The translations under genes and the position numbers were made by a program. Below are positions 35,063-47,253 of a DNA stretch of 64,000 nt, one piece after another (the first letter of the stretch is position 1; the number at the start of each line of letters is the position of its first letter). Location of the stretch: NCBI GenBank assembly GCA_038503065.1, contig JBCAMK010000013.1, positions 1,736,001 through 1,800,000 on the forward strand, given 5' to 3'. The DNA is from Paragyromitra xinjiangensis (Eukaryota; Ascomycota; Pezizomycetes; Pezizales; Discinaceae). The notes under the pieces are model-generated. The model was not told the origin of the DNA. It searched no databases and was given only the letters and a program-made list of their open reading frames with translations.

Positions 35063-36861
35063 TTAATGGTGGTGGTGTGTGAGGTCTCTACCCTTCATCC
35101 TCGCTGGATCACCTGGCTGCCTCTTAACAACGCTATCCACAAAAGTCCTGTTCGCCCTTAACTTCTTAGTCACACCTGTCAACTTCAAACCAAGCTGCTC
35201 GAGAACGAAACCTGCAACTTCAGTATTCTCCCTCTGACCAGCAAACTGCTTATGGTTCAACCCATGACCATACAACGTGACATCAACACCGCTATGGCCA
35301 CCAGTAGCCCAGTTGGCTCCGAGGCGTTTCGACAACGCAAGGGCGAGGTAGCGGCTAAAATCACTGGTGGACGCCTTGAGTTCAAGACCTTTAGCAATCT
35401 CTACATCAGTGGGGTTCAGGACACCGTATGGTGCGTAGACGGACTGCTTGAGGTATTGGGTAGCATCGGAGTTGTCTGTGGGTTTATACGCCTTCCATGA
35501 ACTCGCATAGATGCCAGAAGAGCCCTTGGAGGACGCGAAGTATTCCGGGGCGAACCAGTATTCGGGGGCGCCATCGATCTCGTAGCCAAGAGTGAGTCCA
35601 CCACATTCATGATCAGCGGTAGAAATTAGGACAGTCTCTGAGTCGTCGTGGGCATCGATCCATTTCCGCATGGCATCCATTGCACGGTTATATTCGAGAA
35701 TGTCGTGGAGATGAGCAGTTGGGTCGCTAGCATGACCAGCATGGTCCTAGGAGTGTTAGGGCTAGGGTTATAATATCACAATTGGGTAGCGCCTACAATT
35801 CTAGAGGCTTCAACGAGAACGAAGAAGCCTTTTTTGGATCTTTTTGTTGCCTTATAGAGATCGTTCAGGCCCTTAATAGCCATCTCAGTTAGGGAAGGCT
35901 CCTTCTTCGGGTCACGATCGATCTCGTAGGACATGTGGTCTGTGTTTTGGGTTAATTACGATTTTATTCTGGTAGATGGGGAAATAACTTACCTTGGGTG
36001 AAAAGCCCGAGATAAGGCAGCTTGATATCCTTGTCGAAAGTAGCCCTATCGTCAAAAACAGTGTATCCACGCTGTCTTGCGAGCGCCAGAACATCAATGT
36101 CATCATGACGGCAAGATGAAGTGGTGTTCTGAGGAGTAAAGAAGCATCTCCCACCACCCATGAGGATATCAACGGTTGAACCAAGTGGATGGGTGGCACC
36201 AACTTCCTGGAGGGCGATATTGGCTTCAATATCGCGGTCGTATATGTGAGCAACATAAGCTGCAGGAGTAGCCTGTCGGAGATGTTAGGTAAAAAAATTA
36301 CCAGCGAGGATGAGCCATGGAGAATTAACACACATGAGTGATCCTACTGGTGACAATAAGACCGGTCTTGAAACCCTCAAGCTTTGCCGCCTCTAACACA
36401 GTTCCGCAAGGCTCGGCATCAGCATCAACGGCAATTGCTCCGTTGTAAGTCTTGATACCACAAGAGTATGCTGTCGCAGCGCTGGCTGAATCGGTAACAT
36501 ACGAGTCGCTGGCACGAGTTCGAACCTGACCAATCATCATCTCATCGATAGGTAAGCTGACGGTCTTGTTGTTGGTCCAGTGAACCCAGTCACGAGCCAT
36601 GGTCTCCGAAGCGGGGCCAAAGCCATCACTGGTAATGACTCAGTAAAGGTTCTGGGAACAATTTAAAGCTCTTAAAGTTCTAGGAGGCAGGGCTTACGGA
36701 ATAACCTGTAAGTTACGGCATTAGTTTCTGTGGTTATCCAAAGATTCGCAAGATTTGGGACTGACCATAATGAAGTTTCTTGGCTTCTTGCCCCTGGTGG
36801 CCTCCGAGAGCGCTGCAAAGCCGCCGAGGGCGATCAAAAATAGGCTTTTAAGATTCATCAT
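35063..36861 (-). CDS. Secreted alkaline phosphatase with an 8-nt microexon
   Basis: Six exons on the minus strand: 36861..36766, 36705..36698 (8 nt), 36628..36334, 36272..35993, 35939..35797, 35746..35063; 501 aa. A signal peptide (MMNLKSLFLIALGGFAALSEA) precedes the PF00245-type domain. The metal-site motif IMVIPDGFGP (D36) is assembled from three exons through the microexon GTTATTCC. The phosphorylated serine is S82 in TDSASAATAYSCG. Further metal-site blocks are TSRITHATPAAYVAH, MGGGR, DHAGHASDPTAH, TADHECGG and GGHSGVDV. Family knowledge: a Zn/Mg enzyme releasing phosphate from monoesters, secreted or vacuolar. The protein ends in a natural THHHH. Introns of 60, 69, 61, 53 and 50 nt are all GT-AG. 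A PacC-like GCCAAG at 37412 lies about 550 bp upstream; regulation by pH is only a possibility. Confidence 0.93.
36698..36705 (-). other. 8-nt microexon of the alkaline phosphatase gene
   Basis: GTTATTCC is flanked by a TTACAG acceptor and a GTAAGC donor. It supplies Val-Ile and two bases of Pro in the conserved IMVIPDGFGP block. Skipping it would remove 8 nt and shift the frame. Confidence 0.85.
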
Positions 36862-39424
36862 TATTTCACGTGTTCAATTGACGTGAGGGGTCCCTTTATA
36901 AACGAATGAAGAGTATTTGATAGATGAACGTGGAAGAAAGACTCGAAAAGAAGGACAACCCGAGAGTTTATAAACATCCTCTATGGGAACCCTAGCCGAA
37001 CCACATGTCTAATGAGTATGTATACTGTTGCAAGAAGAGCTGAATAAAACTCTAAGAAAATTGTTCCGGCTCGCGTGTTATTTTGCCCAAATGGCCTGGT
37101 ACCTGACGGTCAAGGGCTGATCCCAGGTTAACAAGCACGGCAGATCCTTGAGTTCTTAAATTTCATGACAGGTGAATTGCCGTATATTGCTGCACGTGGG
37201 GTGAAGGAGGTTATCTACAATTCTTAATACTGCGTTGGTTCCCACCATTTCGATATTGATGTCGCGATAAAGTAGGTCCAAAGCTCCAAGCTGGAGCGGG
37301 CTGAAAAAGCGTGCTTGTCGCGTCGTCCCCGATTGGTTCGTCGAGATTTGTACCAAGATGTGACCTTCCCGCTTTAGTCGGTGTAACGCTACTCTTGATA
37401 AAGGTTGCTTCGCCAAGTATAACATTAGGCATTTTATCGGTAAGGCCGTTTACTCTCATCCTTCCTATCGATAATTATTAGCCTACACGTGCATTCACGA
37501 CTGCGTCTCATTCTTTCTGGGCACTTGCTAGTGATGTTTTTACGGCTGTTCTGCTGTCGTTCGTGTTACTGTGGATCAGGCAGGTGGAATCGTTTTTAAA
37601 AAAACGAGAGCTCGAAGGACGAATAAAAGGATCAACCGAGAGAGTTTTTTGGGGGATGCGGTTGTGGGCTGATTCTGTGCTCTAGTGCCAATATTAATGC
37701 CAATAAATATTTCACCTAGCTCGAGAAGTGAAAATAGGACGGCCCAGAAAATTCAGCGTGGGAGCTAGTGGTAGTTACCTGGAGATGGATGAAAAGGAGA
37801 TGCATGAGTGAAAGATAAATTAGCTGGAGGTGTAAGGTTGAGGGCCTTCGTTTTCCTCAGATGGCTCTGGTGTGGATAAAAGCTTCGGTTTTACATCTAC
37901 GTCAATATGCGATTAGTGTCTGGAAGTACGTGAGGTATGAAATGGAAATAGAAGAAAGGATAGAGCACTCATTACAAACTTATATTATATTAATAATTTT
38001 TTCTTCACTCAAATGTGTACGACTTGGTAGTCTGTTGCCTAGAGAAACAAGCAAGATATATTAGAATTATGCCAATATGTAGCTAGATCGCAAGTGTGAT
38101 CTTTTTTTCTTCCTTTTGGCCTGATAAACTGTAGTAGTCGTTTCGTTTATATAATTTTTGGTTTGATTTAGGGTTCTAAAGTTGCTGGGAGGTGCAACAA
38201 GTTTGGGATTAGTTCTTGTGGTTTTTTCTTGAGTGGCCGCGGTTCCGGTTCTATTCCTAAGGAAGTATTGGGAGAGTTCGCCATACAGTTCCGGCGCTTA
38301 AAAGAACATCTGTTTCAGGGCTTTAGGTTATCCTAGAGCAGTTTGTAGCTCTAGTCGTTCTCCCTTCAGCTTACAAGCCCAACCGTGGCACACACTCTGT
38401 CGATCTACTAGCTGTTGGGAAATTCTCTAACCAGGTTTGTGGGTCATCTAAATCGTACATACCCTGTTATAATATTAGAACCTTGTTGGAGCCATGTGAC
38501 GCATTAAACTTAAAGCAAACCTCTGGGAAAATCCCCTCAGCGAATACGGCAGCGAGAACTAACCTCATGCAGCTGTCCTCGATAGGTTTCGCTACTTTCC
38601 CAACTATATGCGTATGGAACGAACGCTTCTTGTACCCCGAGACTAATCTCATATTGTAGTAAAGCTTGTCTGTGGTCTGAGCTGCTGAAATGCATCTGCT
38701 TCGGAGCAAGCTTAGAGGAATAGCTGCATATGATAGATTTACATGTGAACGGAGGATCGTTATGGTTATAACCATAAGTTTGTCCTTCTATGTCTAAACT
38801 CCACTCTATCCTCCTAAATATTAGATCCACTCCTTTTTCGGAGAGAAATGATGTTCTACCGCCTGTTTGAAGAATTTCAGTCGGTCCATGTTTCTAGCAT
38901 ATGGTTGATCACCTTCAGTTACCCAATTTTGCCTCGCTACACGCGAATAATCGAATCTCTAGACAAACTAGTAGGAACTCCGATTACTATAACCTCATTT
39001 AAATAAATAGAATAGAGATGGTGTGGGCTGGGTGAAGTAACCCTAACCCACATGATGGGTCTTTTCTTGATTTGAGCTAAGCCTAATCGTATCATATAAC
39101 TAAGTGATTCTCTAAATAGCTTGATAAGGCTGGTAAGTTTTGGGGCTTTTGATATAGGATGTTCTTTGGGTTTACTTCAGATGAGCAGATTATGATGCAT
39201 GTAAGGGGCTAGTTTGGCGCTCCATAGCGCCCTAACTTCAGTCATGTTGGCCCCTTTGGTTGGTCAATCGTAGGTGAGGGTAAGTTGATATATAGAACAG
39301 AACTTAAAAACATGTATCCACTAATGAACTATGACAGAAGTGCACATCGTAAATGGTGGCTGAAAGTGAAAAAAAATACAATCAACACCCCAAATGGAAT
39401 CACGGGTTAGAAAATAAATAATTC
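36862..39424. other. Spacer between phosphatase and RING-like gene
   Basis: 2.6 kb with no supportable gene. Contains one PacC-like GCCAAG at 37412..37417. Overlapping minus-strand frames at 38467-38830 have no motifs. Confidence 0.45.
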
Positions 39425-39431
39425 TATATAA
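39425..39431 (+). promoter_or_regulatory. TATA-like box of the RING-like gene
   Basis: TATATAA lies 108 bases before the ATG at 39539, followed by a C/A-rich leader. Position matches the sugar transporter's TATA-like box. Confidence 0.4.
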
Positions 39432-39538
39432 CCCCACAATACACCTCATTCCCAGCTATCAATGGCCAGTTCACCCTTTTAGTAAACATCCACAACCACT
39501 CCACAAGACCGTTAAAACAGAGCCAACACACGGCAGAA

Positions 39539-40531
39539 ATGAACCCTCACAGCCAAAACGAAACGACCCACCAAACCCAGCCTTCAAGACCCTGGACCCC
39601 GGATCCCACGGACGCCAGAGATTTCGAGATTCGCGAAGACTCCATAAACGACCTATACCACACAATAACATATGTAATAAGACCACCCTACGGACCATTA
39701 CTACCTCCAGGAATAATCGAAGAGTCTGGGGAGATTGTTGAGGCACGACGCACCCGTGATGACTTCCGTATAATTGGCGATATGGATGACTCGAGGGATT
39801 TCTACAAAATAACCTTGACTAAACATTTCCCGCTTAATCTTCACCTGGTTAGATATCGACCGCCGTATGGACCTTTGTTACCTGAAGCGATGAAGACGGA
39901 TAGAGACCCTGGTGCATTCCTGATCGAGGAGCGGTGTGCGTCTTTTGAAAGCTCGATGCTTGAGGACTATGAATGGGAGTATGGCATGGAATTCGATGTC
40001 AGGCATCTAGACGCTGATCACAACATTGGCGATTCTGAGGACGAATCGGATGAGGAATTTGGCGGCGCTGGAAGTTACTATGATGGAAAAGATGGTGTGT
40101 ATTATGGTAGTGAGAGCGATCTTGCAGAAGGTGATGATGTGCATATCGCAGAAGGGCGAGCGTGTGGGCTTGGCTGCGGCCGAGAGGTTGATGTCCAGTT
40201 TTATGGATGTTTTCATACGATATGCGCGCTTTGCTTTAAGCAGCTTTGGTGGAGCAGATGTAGGCGTGGGAAGACTTACCCTAGACAGGTTCCGTGTCCT
40301 TTTTGTCGGCTTAGTGTGAGGAAGGTGGGTACGTTGTCACGAGAGTCGTCGGCATATGGTTTTGGGGATGAGGTGGGGGGAGATTTGGGGTTGACTGTCT
40401 GGGAGTGGAAACCTGTGAGGAGGTGGATGATCACGGAGTCGAAGAGGGCGGGCGAGGCGGTTCATCTTTATTACTACTACCGTATGATGTTAATGATCAT
40501 GAAGATGAATAGGCTTGCCGTCGCCGGCTGA
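39539..40531 (+). CDS. RING-finger-like protein with duplicated RPPYGPLLP motif
   Basis: A single exon of 330 aa. The N-terminal half contains two copies of RPPYGPLLP (near residues 48 and 108), each following a hydrophobic beta-like segment, which suggests an internal duplication. An acidic linker (DSEDESDEEFGGAG) leads to a Cys/His cluster at about residues 208-258: CGLGC, then YGCFHTICALC and, after about 20 residues, CPFC. The spacing C-x3-C-x10-C-x-H-x2-C-x2-C-x20-C-x2-C fits a RING-HC finger with a slightly wide first pair. If so it is an E3 ubiquitin ligase; that is inferred from the zinc-ligand pattern only. The C-terminal tail is basic and aromatic. I know no named family with the repeated RPPYGPLLP, so the substrate is unknown. 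Confidence 0.75.
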   Translation: MNPHSQNETTHQTQPSRPWTPDPTDARDFEIREDSINDLYHTITYVIRPPYGPLLPPGIIEESGEIVEARRTRDDFRIIGDMDDSRDFYKITLTKHFPLNLHLVRYRPPYGPLLPEAMKTDRDPGAFLIEERCASFESSMLEDYEWEYGMEFDVRHLDADHNIGDSEDESDEEFGGAGSYYDGKDGVYYGSESDLAEGDDVHIAEGRACGLGCGREVDVQFYGCFHTICALCFKQLWWSRCRRGKTYPRQVPCPFCRLSVRKVGTLSRESSAYGFGDEVGGDLGLTVWEWKPVRRWMITESKRAGEAVHLYYYYRMMLMIMKMNRLAVAG

Positions 40532-41495
40532 ACCCGAAGCGGACAGTTGGGTGCGGTTTTTATGTTTTATGTTTCCTCGGTTTGTAATTTGCGCTCATTT
40601 AGGTGGTATTATTTCCCAAAATTCAATATACCGGAGGAGGTTTTGGAGTTGATTCGGAGTGAGTCTAGGGAGTATAAAGGCTTATTCGTCGTATGGCAGC
40701 GCTATAGCCCGATAGGCTGAAAAGTAAGAAATAGTGAAAAACTCCGCTATATATACCGCTAGATACCTAGTAAATCTTCTAGAACTTCCTATAAAGCAAT
40801 CAATGATGGAGGAGGAGGACCTACTAAGGCTCAAAACTTCCAACAAACATGGCGTGTAAATTAGCGAGTGATTTTCTGTGGTTGGGCATCGTACACTAAT
40901 ACCAAATCTAGAAAAATTAAAGCTGTGCTGGAGGGTCTAATGAGATCTTTGTAAGCATACAATGCTCAGGTGGTGAGTATCTCAGAGTGTTTGTTGAGTG
41001 AACTCGCCAACCGCTTTTCTGTTCATCTATGTGGATGACATATTAGGGGATAATTGAATTTTTCTACTCCCATAACTCAATTAGCACCTAGTATAACGGT
41101 CTCTCCAATAAAGAACCAGACCCATTCAGGTCCAAATCATTTATGACAAAAGAAGCTGATCAGCAGGAAAGTTCTCGTACACGGAAAAGCGGGATAACGC
41201 TATCCGATTGCTCGCGTGACGCAAGCGGCTCCTTGCGTATCGCATCCCACGGAAGCTGCATTTGTTCATAAGAAGTCCAGGGGCCAGGCCACGGAGGATT
41301 GACCAGGTTATATACGGCATCGGTTAATCGAAGGCTGATATGATCGCCGGGCACTGTCTCATCGATGATCAGTATCGAAGAGGTCACTCTCGTCTCACCG
41401 TGCCGGCCGCGCATAGGTGCCTAGCGATATCTCCTACAAATGTAGCATCTCGTAGCTCAAGCTCGTCACTCTCGCTATCGGGAAAGAATCTCCAG
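40532..41495. other. Spacer upstream of amidase
   Basis: Non-coding AT-rich flank. An in-frame ATG at 41340 would add 52 residues to the amidase, but the signal peptide begins at 41496. Confidence 0.45.
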
Positions 41496-43339
41496 ATGTC
41501 CAATCTCTTCCTATTTCTCCAGTTCCTCGTGTTCCTTCCGATCGCTGCTTCGTTACAGCTTGACCTATTAACAACAACTGTTGAAGAGCTCTCGTTCCAT
41601 CTTGCGAGCGGCCATATAACTAGTGCCCATCTCGTAGAGCAATACCTCGCACAGATTGAGGCTCATAACGAGAAAGGGTTAGGTCTACGCGCCGTTATCG
41701 AGGTCGCACCGAAGAGACAGGTGCTGGATATCGCGGCGCGGCTGGACTATGAACGGAGGTTGGGGAGGAGTCGGGGGCCGTTACATGGGATTCCGGTTTT
41801 AGTGAAAGTATGTAGAGTGCTTTTGTGGTGGGTCTTTTTTTTCGTGGGATGGGGTGTTTATGGGCATGGGAATGATTACAGGATAATATCGCGACACATC
41901 TGGAGCTGGGTATGAGGACAACAGCGGGTTCACTAGCTCTTGTTGATTCCGTCGTGCCAGATGATGCAGTTGTAGTGGCTAAGGTAAGTAATACACGAAT
42001 AAGATAGTATAATAATTCTAACCAGAGAATTTCTCATAGCTTCGTAAAGCCGGCGCCGTGATCCTCGGGAAGACAAACATGTCAGAATGGGCAAACATCC
42101 GTGGCTCATTCGGCAATATCCCCAACGGCTGGTCCGCACGAGGTGGCCAAACCCAATCTGCCTATGTTACTAGTCCCTTCAATAGTACCGAGCGGGTAAG
42201 CACATATCTTATGCATGAGTTATGCTTCTCACAGGCATAGCTAATTCACATTCCCCAGAACCCATCAGGTTCCTCCTCTGGCTCTGCAGTGGGCGTCTCA
42301 GCTGGCTTTGCCCCTCTCTCGTTTGGCACCGAAACCGATGGGTCGATAATCCTCCCTGCAAATCGAGCGGCTTTGTATGGGATTAAGCCAACGGTGGGCT
42401 CTGTGTCTGTAGTTGGGGTTATACCTGTTGCGCCTAGGTCTATGGATTCTGTGGGTGTGATGGCGAAGAGTGTTTGGGATCTTGCTGTGGGCCTGGGAGC
42501 GATAGTTGATGATGAGGGTGCTGGGGATAGGTATTTGGATGCTCTAGAGCAAGGGGGATTGACGGGCTGGGAAGGGTTAAGGATTGGAGTTGTGGAACGG
42601 GGCTTTTTTTGGGATCCTAAGACTACTGGAGAGCAGGTATAATGAGCCTATTTTAATTTACTTTCTAAAGACTAAAGAACTGATACATATACAGATCACA
42701 AAAGAATCCCTAGCAGCAATAAAAAAAATCCAGTCCCTCGGAGCAACAATCATCACCACCTCCACACCATCGCTCCCAGAAGCCCTCTCCTCATCATCCC
42801 AACTCACCATAATCCAATCCGAATTCCTCCACTCCCTCATCCCATACCTCTCCATCCTCCAGAACACCAGCATCCACACCCTCAAAGACCTAATAACATT
42901 CAACAACCTCCACTCCGCTATCGAAATGCCACCTGGCCACTGCTGCCAAGAATTCTTCATCGATACCCTCAACGCCCCTGATATTAACTCCTCTACATAC
43001 CTGTCCGCTGTGAACCTAACTCACTCTCTTTCCCGGGACCGCGGGATCGACTATATGCTCCGGACTTATAACGTAGATGTTTTGGTCGTACCAGCGGAGG
43101 CTCCACGGAGCACGGCCTTGGTGGCCATGGCGGGGTATCCGATTGCGACTGCACCGTTGGGGTATGTTAAGGAGAGTGGGAGGCCTTTTGGGCTGGCGTT
43201 TTTCACGGGCGCGGGGGAAGAGGAGATGTTGATTAGGGTTTTGGGGGCGTGGGAGAAGGAGTTTGGGGTGAGGAGGGTGCCGAGTGCGTTGGTTGGGCAG
43301 AGGGAGGGTGGTAGTGGGTTGATGGAGAGGGAGTTGTAG
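41496..43339 (+). CDS. Secreted amidase (amidase signature family)
   Basis: Five exons: 41496..41807, 41882..41983, 42040..42195, 42259..42636, 42695..43339; 530 aa. The start is chosen because a signal peptide ([19 protein letters not shown]) begins there; an ATG at 41340 would bury it. The Ser-cisSer-Lys triad is present: K104 in GIPVLVK-DN (at an exon boundary), the cis-Ser in PSGSSSGSA (about S196/S197) and the nucleophile S219 in [21 protein letters not shown] and [11 protein letters not shown] are typical of fungal family members. Family knowledge: hydrolyses carboxamides to acid and ammonia; the natural substrate of such secreted fungal amidases is usually unknown. Introns are 74, 56, 63 and 58 nt. 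The gene is convergent with the F-box gene. Confidence 0.92.
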
Positions 43340-44459
43340 GAGTGGAGTGGTTAGGAAGGGATGAATAGAGATAGAATACAGCTTTCGAGTCGTTTGAGAG
43401 GGTTTGAGCATGGACATTGGAAAGGATGCTAGTATGGAGGAAGTTCGTATTATGCGGCTTAAACAAGGTTCAGAGCCTCATTCTTGGCCACCTCATCCGC
43501 AACTCCATGTACATCTAACCAACCCACCTAGAAGGTTTATCGCGTAGGAAAAGAGCCATTGGTGAAAATATAACGCAATCTCAAAGATCATTGCTTAGTC
43601 CTTTTGTAACGCAGGGGCATATGGCTCGTGGTTTGAGGTGGCAGTGTTATCTATATCGGTTGGTGGCACGGGATCGGGTTTTCTCGCTGGGGAAACATTC
43701 TTTCTATCACGTTAGTAAGAGCACTACTATCTTAGCTGATTTCGGGAGCAGCTGATCTTGGCCCATACTTAGATTCAGCCTGTTCAGCCTTTTCGGTCTA
43801 CTACCTACATGTATTATGTATCGTCGCTTCATGTAGCCTTTCCTTTCCTTTCCTTTCCTTTCCACATAATCGGATTTTGATCACTTAGAACATCATGAAA
43901 CTTATCGGATGACCTCACATTGGAGGATAGGTCAGCCCGAGTGACTGCGCCACTATAACCAAACCACTTCGCCTCGTGGCGAAAGCACTAAACCACATTT
44001 CATTACATGCATGTAGCACCCAGGACACAGATACGAGGCTTCCCAATGGACTTCTCTTCCTCAAACGGAAACTTGAAAGCTTGAGTGGCGAGCGGGGGGT
44101 GGGGTTTCGAGTCTATCGCGTGATCATGCATGATGCATAATGTCTTAGGTCTCACCACTACATGTAGTCAATGGTACAGGTGTTGTGTTGGAGAAAATTT
44201 GCACTCATAATATCTAACTACCTTGGGTCCCCTCGACTGCTTTCTCGCAGTTCCTAAATCGTATGGCATTTTAGTGCCACCAGCATGCGCTTGATATGCC
44301 AAAATCACTCCAAAGAAATGTAATTATACATGCGGTTAAAGATACCTAGAATAGATGATAGATCAAAGTCCTACAAGAGGTAAACTGCTTAAGAAACTTT
44401 GAAGTATAAGTGGATATGCCATCTAGAAATGGATAAAATAATTTGTCGTAATTGAGGAA
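43340..44459. other. Convergent spacer amidase / F-box gene
   Basis: No gene supported. Contains a CCTTT microsatellite at about 43838-43861 and a small TTCGCC/GGCGAA hairpin at about 43967-43982. Confidence 0.5.
43838..43861. repeat. (CCTTT)n microsatellite, about 5 units
   Basis: Consecutive cctttcctttccttt units in the spacer between two convergent genes. Confidence 0.75.
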
Positions 44460-47253
44460 TTACCACTCATCCTCATCCTCACTTATATCATCATAAAGTG
44501 AGAAGGAATCATCCAAAGACCATGGATCCAGCCCCTTCGCATCAATTCTTAGATCTTTAATAATAACTTTCCTACACCTTCCACCCGTCTTCTTTGCCGT
44601 TGCTATCAGCACCTTGCAGATCCACCCCTTTAACCTAGCTACGTGAAGTTCCTCGTTGACGGTCTCCGAGAATCTCGGATCACTACCGAAGTCTGAGTCC
44701 ACAGAGCGTGTGTCATCACCGTCATCGTCGATCTTTCCTTGCTTGTCTCCTTCAACTTCAGACTCGCTATCGCTATCACTCTCGGAATCATCGGGGAGCC
44801 AGGCGAGGAGTGAACTATCTACATCGAGCCGATTCACTAGACTCAACTTCCCAATCTGTTCACTGACTTCTTTCATCGAAGGTATTTCATCATCATCGCC
44901 AAATTCTGAGTCTTGCCATTCCTCGTCCTCATCGTCCTTCGCCCCATCCTTACCCTTATCGGCATCATCATCATCCTCAGAATCTGCTAAGCCATGTTCA
45001 TACCCGATATGCCACACGAGGCCCTGAACTTCGACAAGTTCAAGATTCTTCAACTTGGCTGTCAGGTTCGTGAACCAAACCATCTCAATACGGCGCAAGA
45101 TAAATAAATTCCTCATCTTTAGACTCCGCAGATTCTGCAAGCAATTCTTAAAGTTCGGTTTCATCATCGAGCCATGTGGGGTTGATATCCATGCTAATTC
45201 CCGGATAGCTGGCCTTGGGGCATCTCCAGGTCCATCTCTATCGCGTAAGGCTGATCTGAAGAGAGACTCGGACTGCGGTAGACTGGAGATATCGATATCA
45301 AGATGGCGTAGCTTATGTACTCTGCAGAGTGTCGCCAGGGATTTCTCGGTCTCTCCTAGTTGGATATCTACGCCATCTCCTCCAATTCGGGATATCGTTC
45401 GTAAAGTGTGCATATTCTTGCAGAGCGGCAATATAGTTTCGAGGAAGTTACGCCACTCCTTGGACGCTATTTGGACGGTGGAAGCAATGAGGTCCACGTC
45501 TTCAACTTCGCCGCTTGGGTCGATCTCTGATGGTGAGAGGGTGAGCTGCACTAATCGTGACGCAAACTTTTTCATAATAGGTAGGATTCCGTTCTTCGTA
45601 GAAGGTGGGAAAATAGAATCGATTCGTAACTTGAGGGGAACTGTGTCTGAAATCTTCTTCATTTTCTCGAAGAATCTCTCAAAATCTGGGATCGCCTCGG
45701 AATTGAGGAAACCGATTTCTTCCATTAAAAACTCGCCGTTCCATTTAGGGATGTCTTTAGTCAGCCATACATATAGCGTTCTAATTTCCTCCGCCTCCAG
45801 CTCAGCCATCTCTAAAACACCCACATGAAGGTTCTTATGAGGGAAAATCCATCGACCATGGCGCTCTGAGGCTCTACAGGTCTCGTACAGGAATTTAGCT
45901 CTTTCTAATTGTGACGTTCTTTCATCGAGGGTCATAGGAAGATGCGTGACATTGAAGATCTTTAGTGAAGGGAACTTAGAGCGATCTCCCAACAGCTTGA
46001 AGAAGCCGTCGATATGCGCCAATGTGGGCTGTCGGCGAAGATCCAATCGGACGAGAGTAGATCCAACAGTAGCAGCAATAGTCGGAACGATTTGTCTATA
46101 ATATCTATCCGGTAGCGCCCTCTGAGTATCCATTGGGTCAGGAATGGACGTGGTAAATCTTTCTAATTTGGGCAAGTGGCTGAGAATCTTCCTCAAAGTT
46201 CCTATAGAAGTCCAATCGAATGAGACTTGGGAAATGTTTTTCATAGCGGTCTCGCCAAATTCAGCAATGAGACGCTCAACACGCTGTTCCTCGCTGTCGA
46301 GTAGTACGCCTTTACTATCCTTCGGCTCTTGAGGTAGGGGTGCTGGTTCTCCGAAAGAGAGCTCTCGGTGGCAGGTGAGCCAGGGGAAATCCATGTCTGA
46401 GACACCTGGAAAACGGCGGAGAAGTTCGTGACCGAATTGCCATGTTCGTGAATCGATACCAAGAATCTCAAGACCCCTGACAAGACTAGCATATTTACCT
46501 ATGGGCTGATATAGGAATGGAGAAGGAAAAATCAGCGATGCCAAGGACTAAAGCAAAGTGTGGATGTTCGAGGAATATCATGAGATGCCAAGATATCGAA
46601 TTGTGATGGAATTTCTTTAAAGAGATTTCCAAGAAAGGTTCTTATTTGAAGAAACGAAAGAGTTATTTTCCACTTGAAATAGAAGTCACAAAGACAGATC
46701 TGGATACTTATAACCATCTATTAAAAGATTGAATAATGTATATCTTACCAATTTAGCAAAGAAGTCACTGAACCTCTTATCTGCCTTTTTATTTTTTCCA
46801 GGATCTAAAAATACGTTCGCAGCGTAATCTTTCGGAAGGTCTTGGTCCTCTGACCACACAAATAATTTAAGCGTGCTCAGCTTCGACCGCTTATATAAAA
46901 TGGGTGCGATAATCTCGTTGAGTGCCCGGTTACAGAGGGAAATATTCCTTAGATCTTCTTTGGATAAGTTGCTGATGATCTCGTAAATAATTTCCACAGG
47001 TACTATTTCAAAGAGCTGTCAACAAATCAGCATTATGTCAACAACTAGGCTTCACCCATGGTGTGATGTAGCGATGGAAACTCACTGGCTTATCCGTTAC
47101 AGTTGAGGTAATCCTTTTCGCATCCTTGATAAGTTTTGGCTGCTTATAAGGACCGCCATAGCGGCACGCCCCCAAGTCCTCGTGGGGCTCGATTGGGACC
47201 ACAGGCGGCATAGACAGCTGAACGCCCTTGGGAGGGGGAGGACCGCCAACCAT
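44460..47253 (-). CDS. F-box protein with LRR-like region and acidic tail
   Basis: Proposed exons on the minus strand: 47253..47086, 47015..46749, 46505..44460; 826 aa. The first 56 residues are Pro-rich (MVGGPPPPKG). The F-box spans about residues 58-100 (VPVEIIYEIISNLSKEDLR, then SLCNRALNEIIAPILYK), the Skp1-binding module. The long middle part has repeated Leu-spaced segments (LVRLDLRRQPTLAHI, LRHLDIDISSLPQSE, LRSLKMRNLFIL) suggesting leucine-rich-repeat-like substrate binding. Residues after about 600 include acidic clusters (SDSDSESEVEGD). Role inferred: substrate adaptor of an SCF ubiquitin ligase; target unknown. Intron 1 is 70 nt, but the second gap, 243 nt, is long for this window, so an additional exon within 46506-46748 (an open frame runs 46532-46717) is possible. 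Confidence 0.78.

Noticed and set aside
43920..44000. tRNA-like segment on the minus strand
   Set aside because: Some D-arm-like words (ggttatagtggcgc), but no acceptor, anticodon and T-arm combination can be formed.
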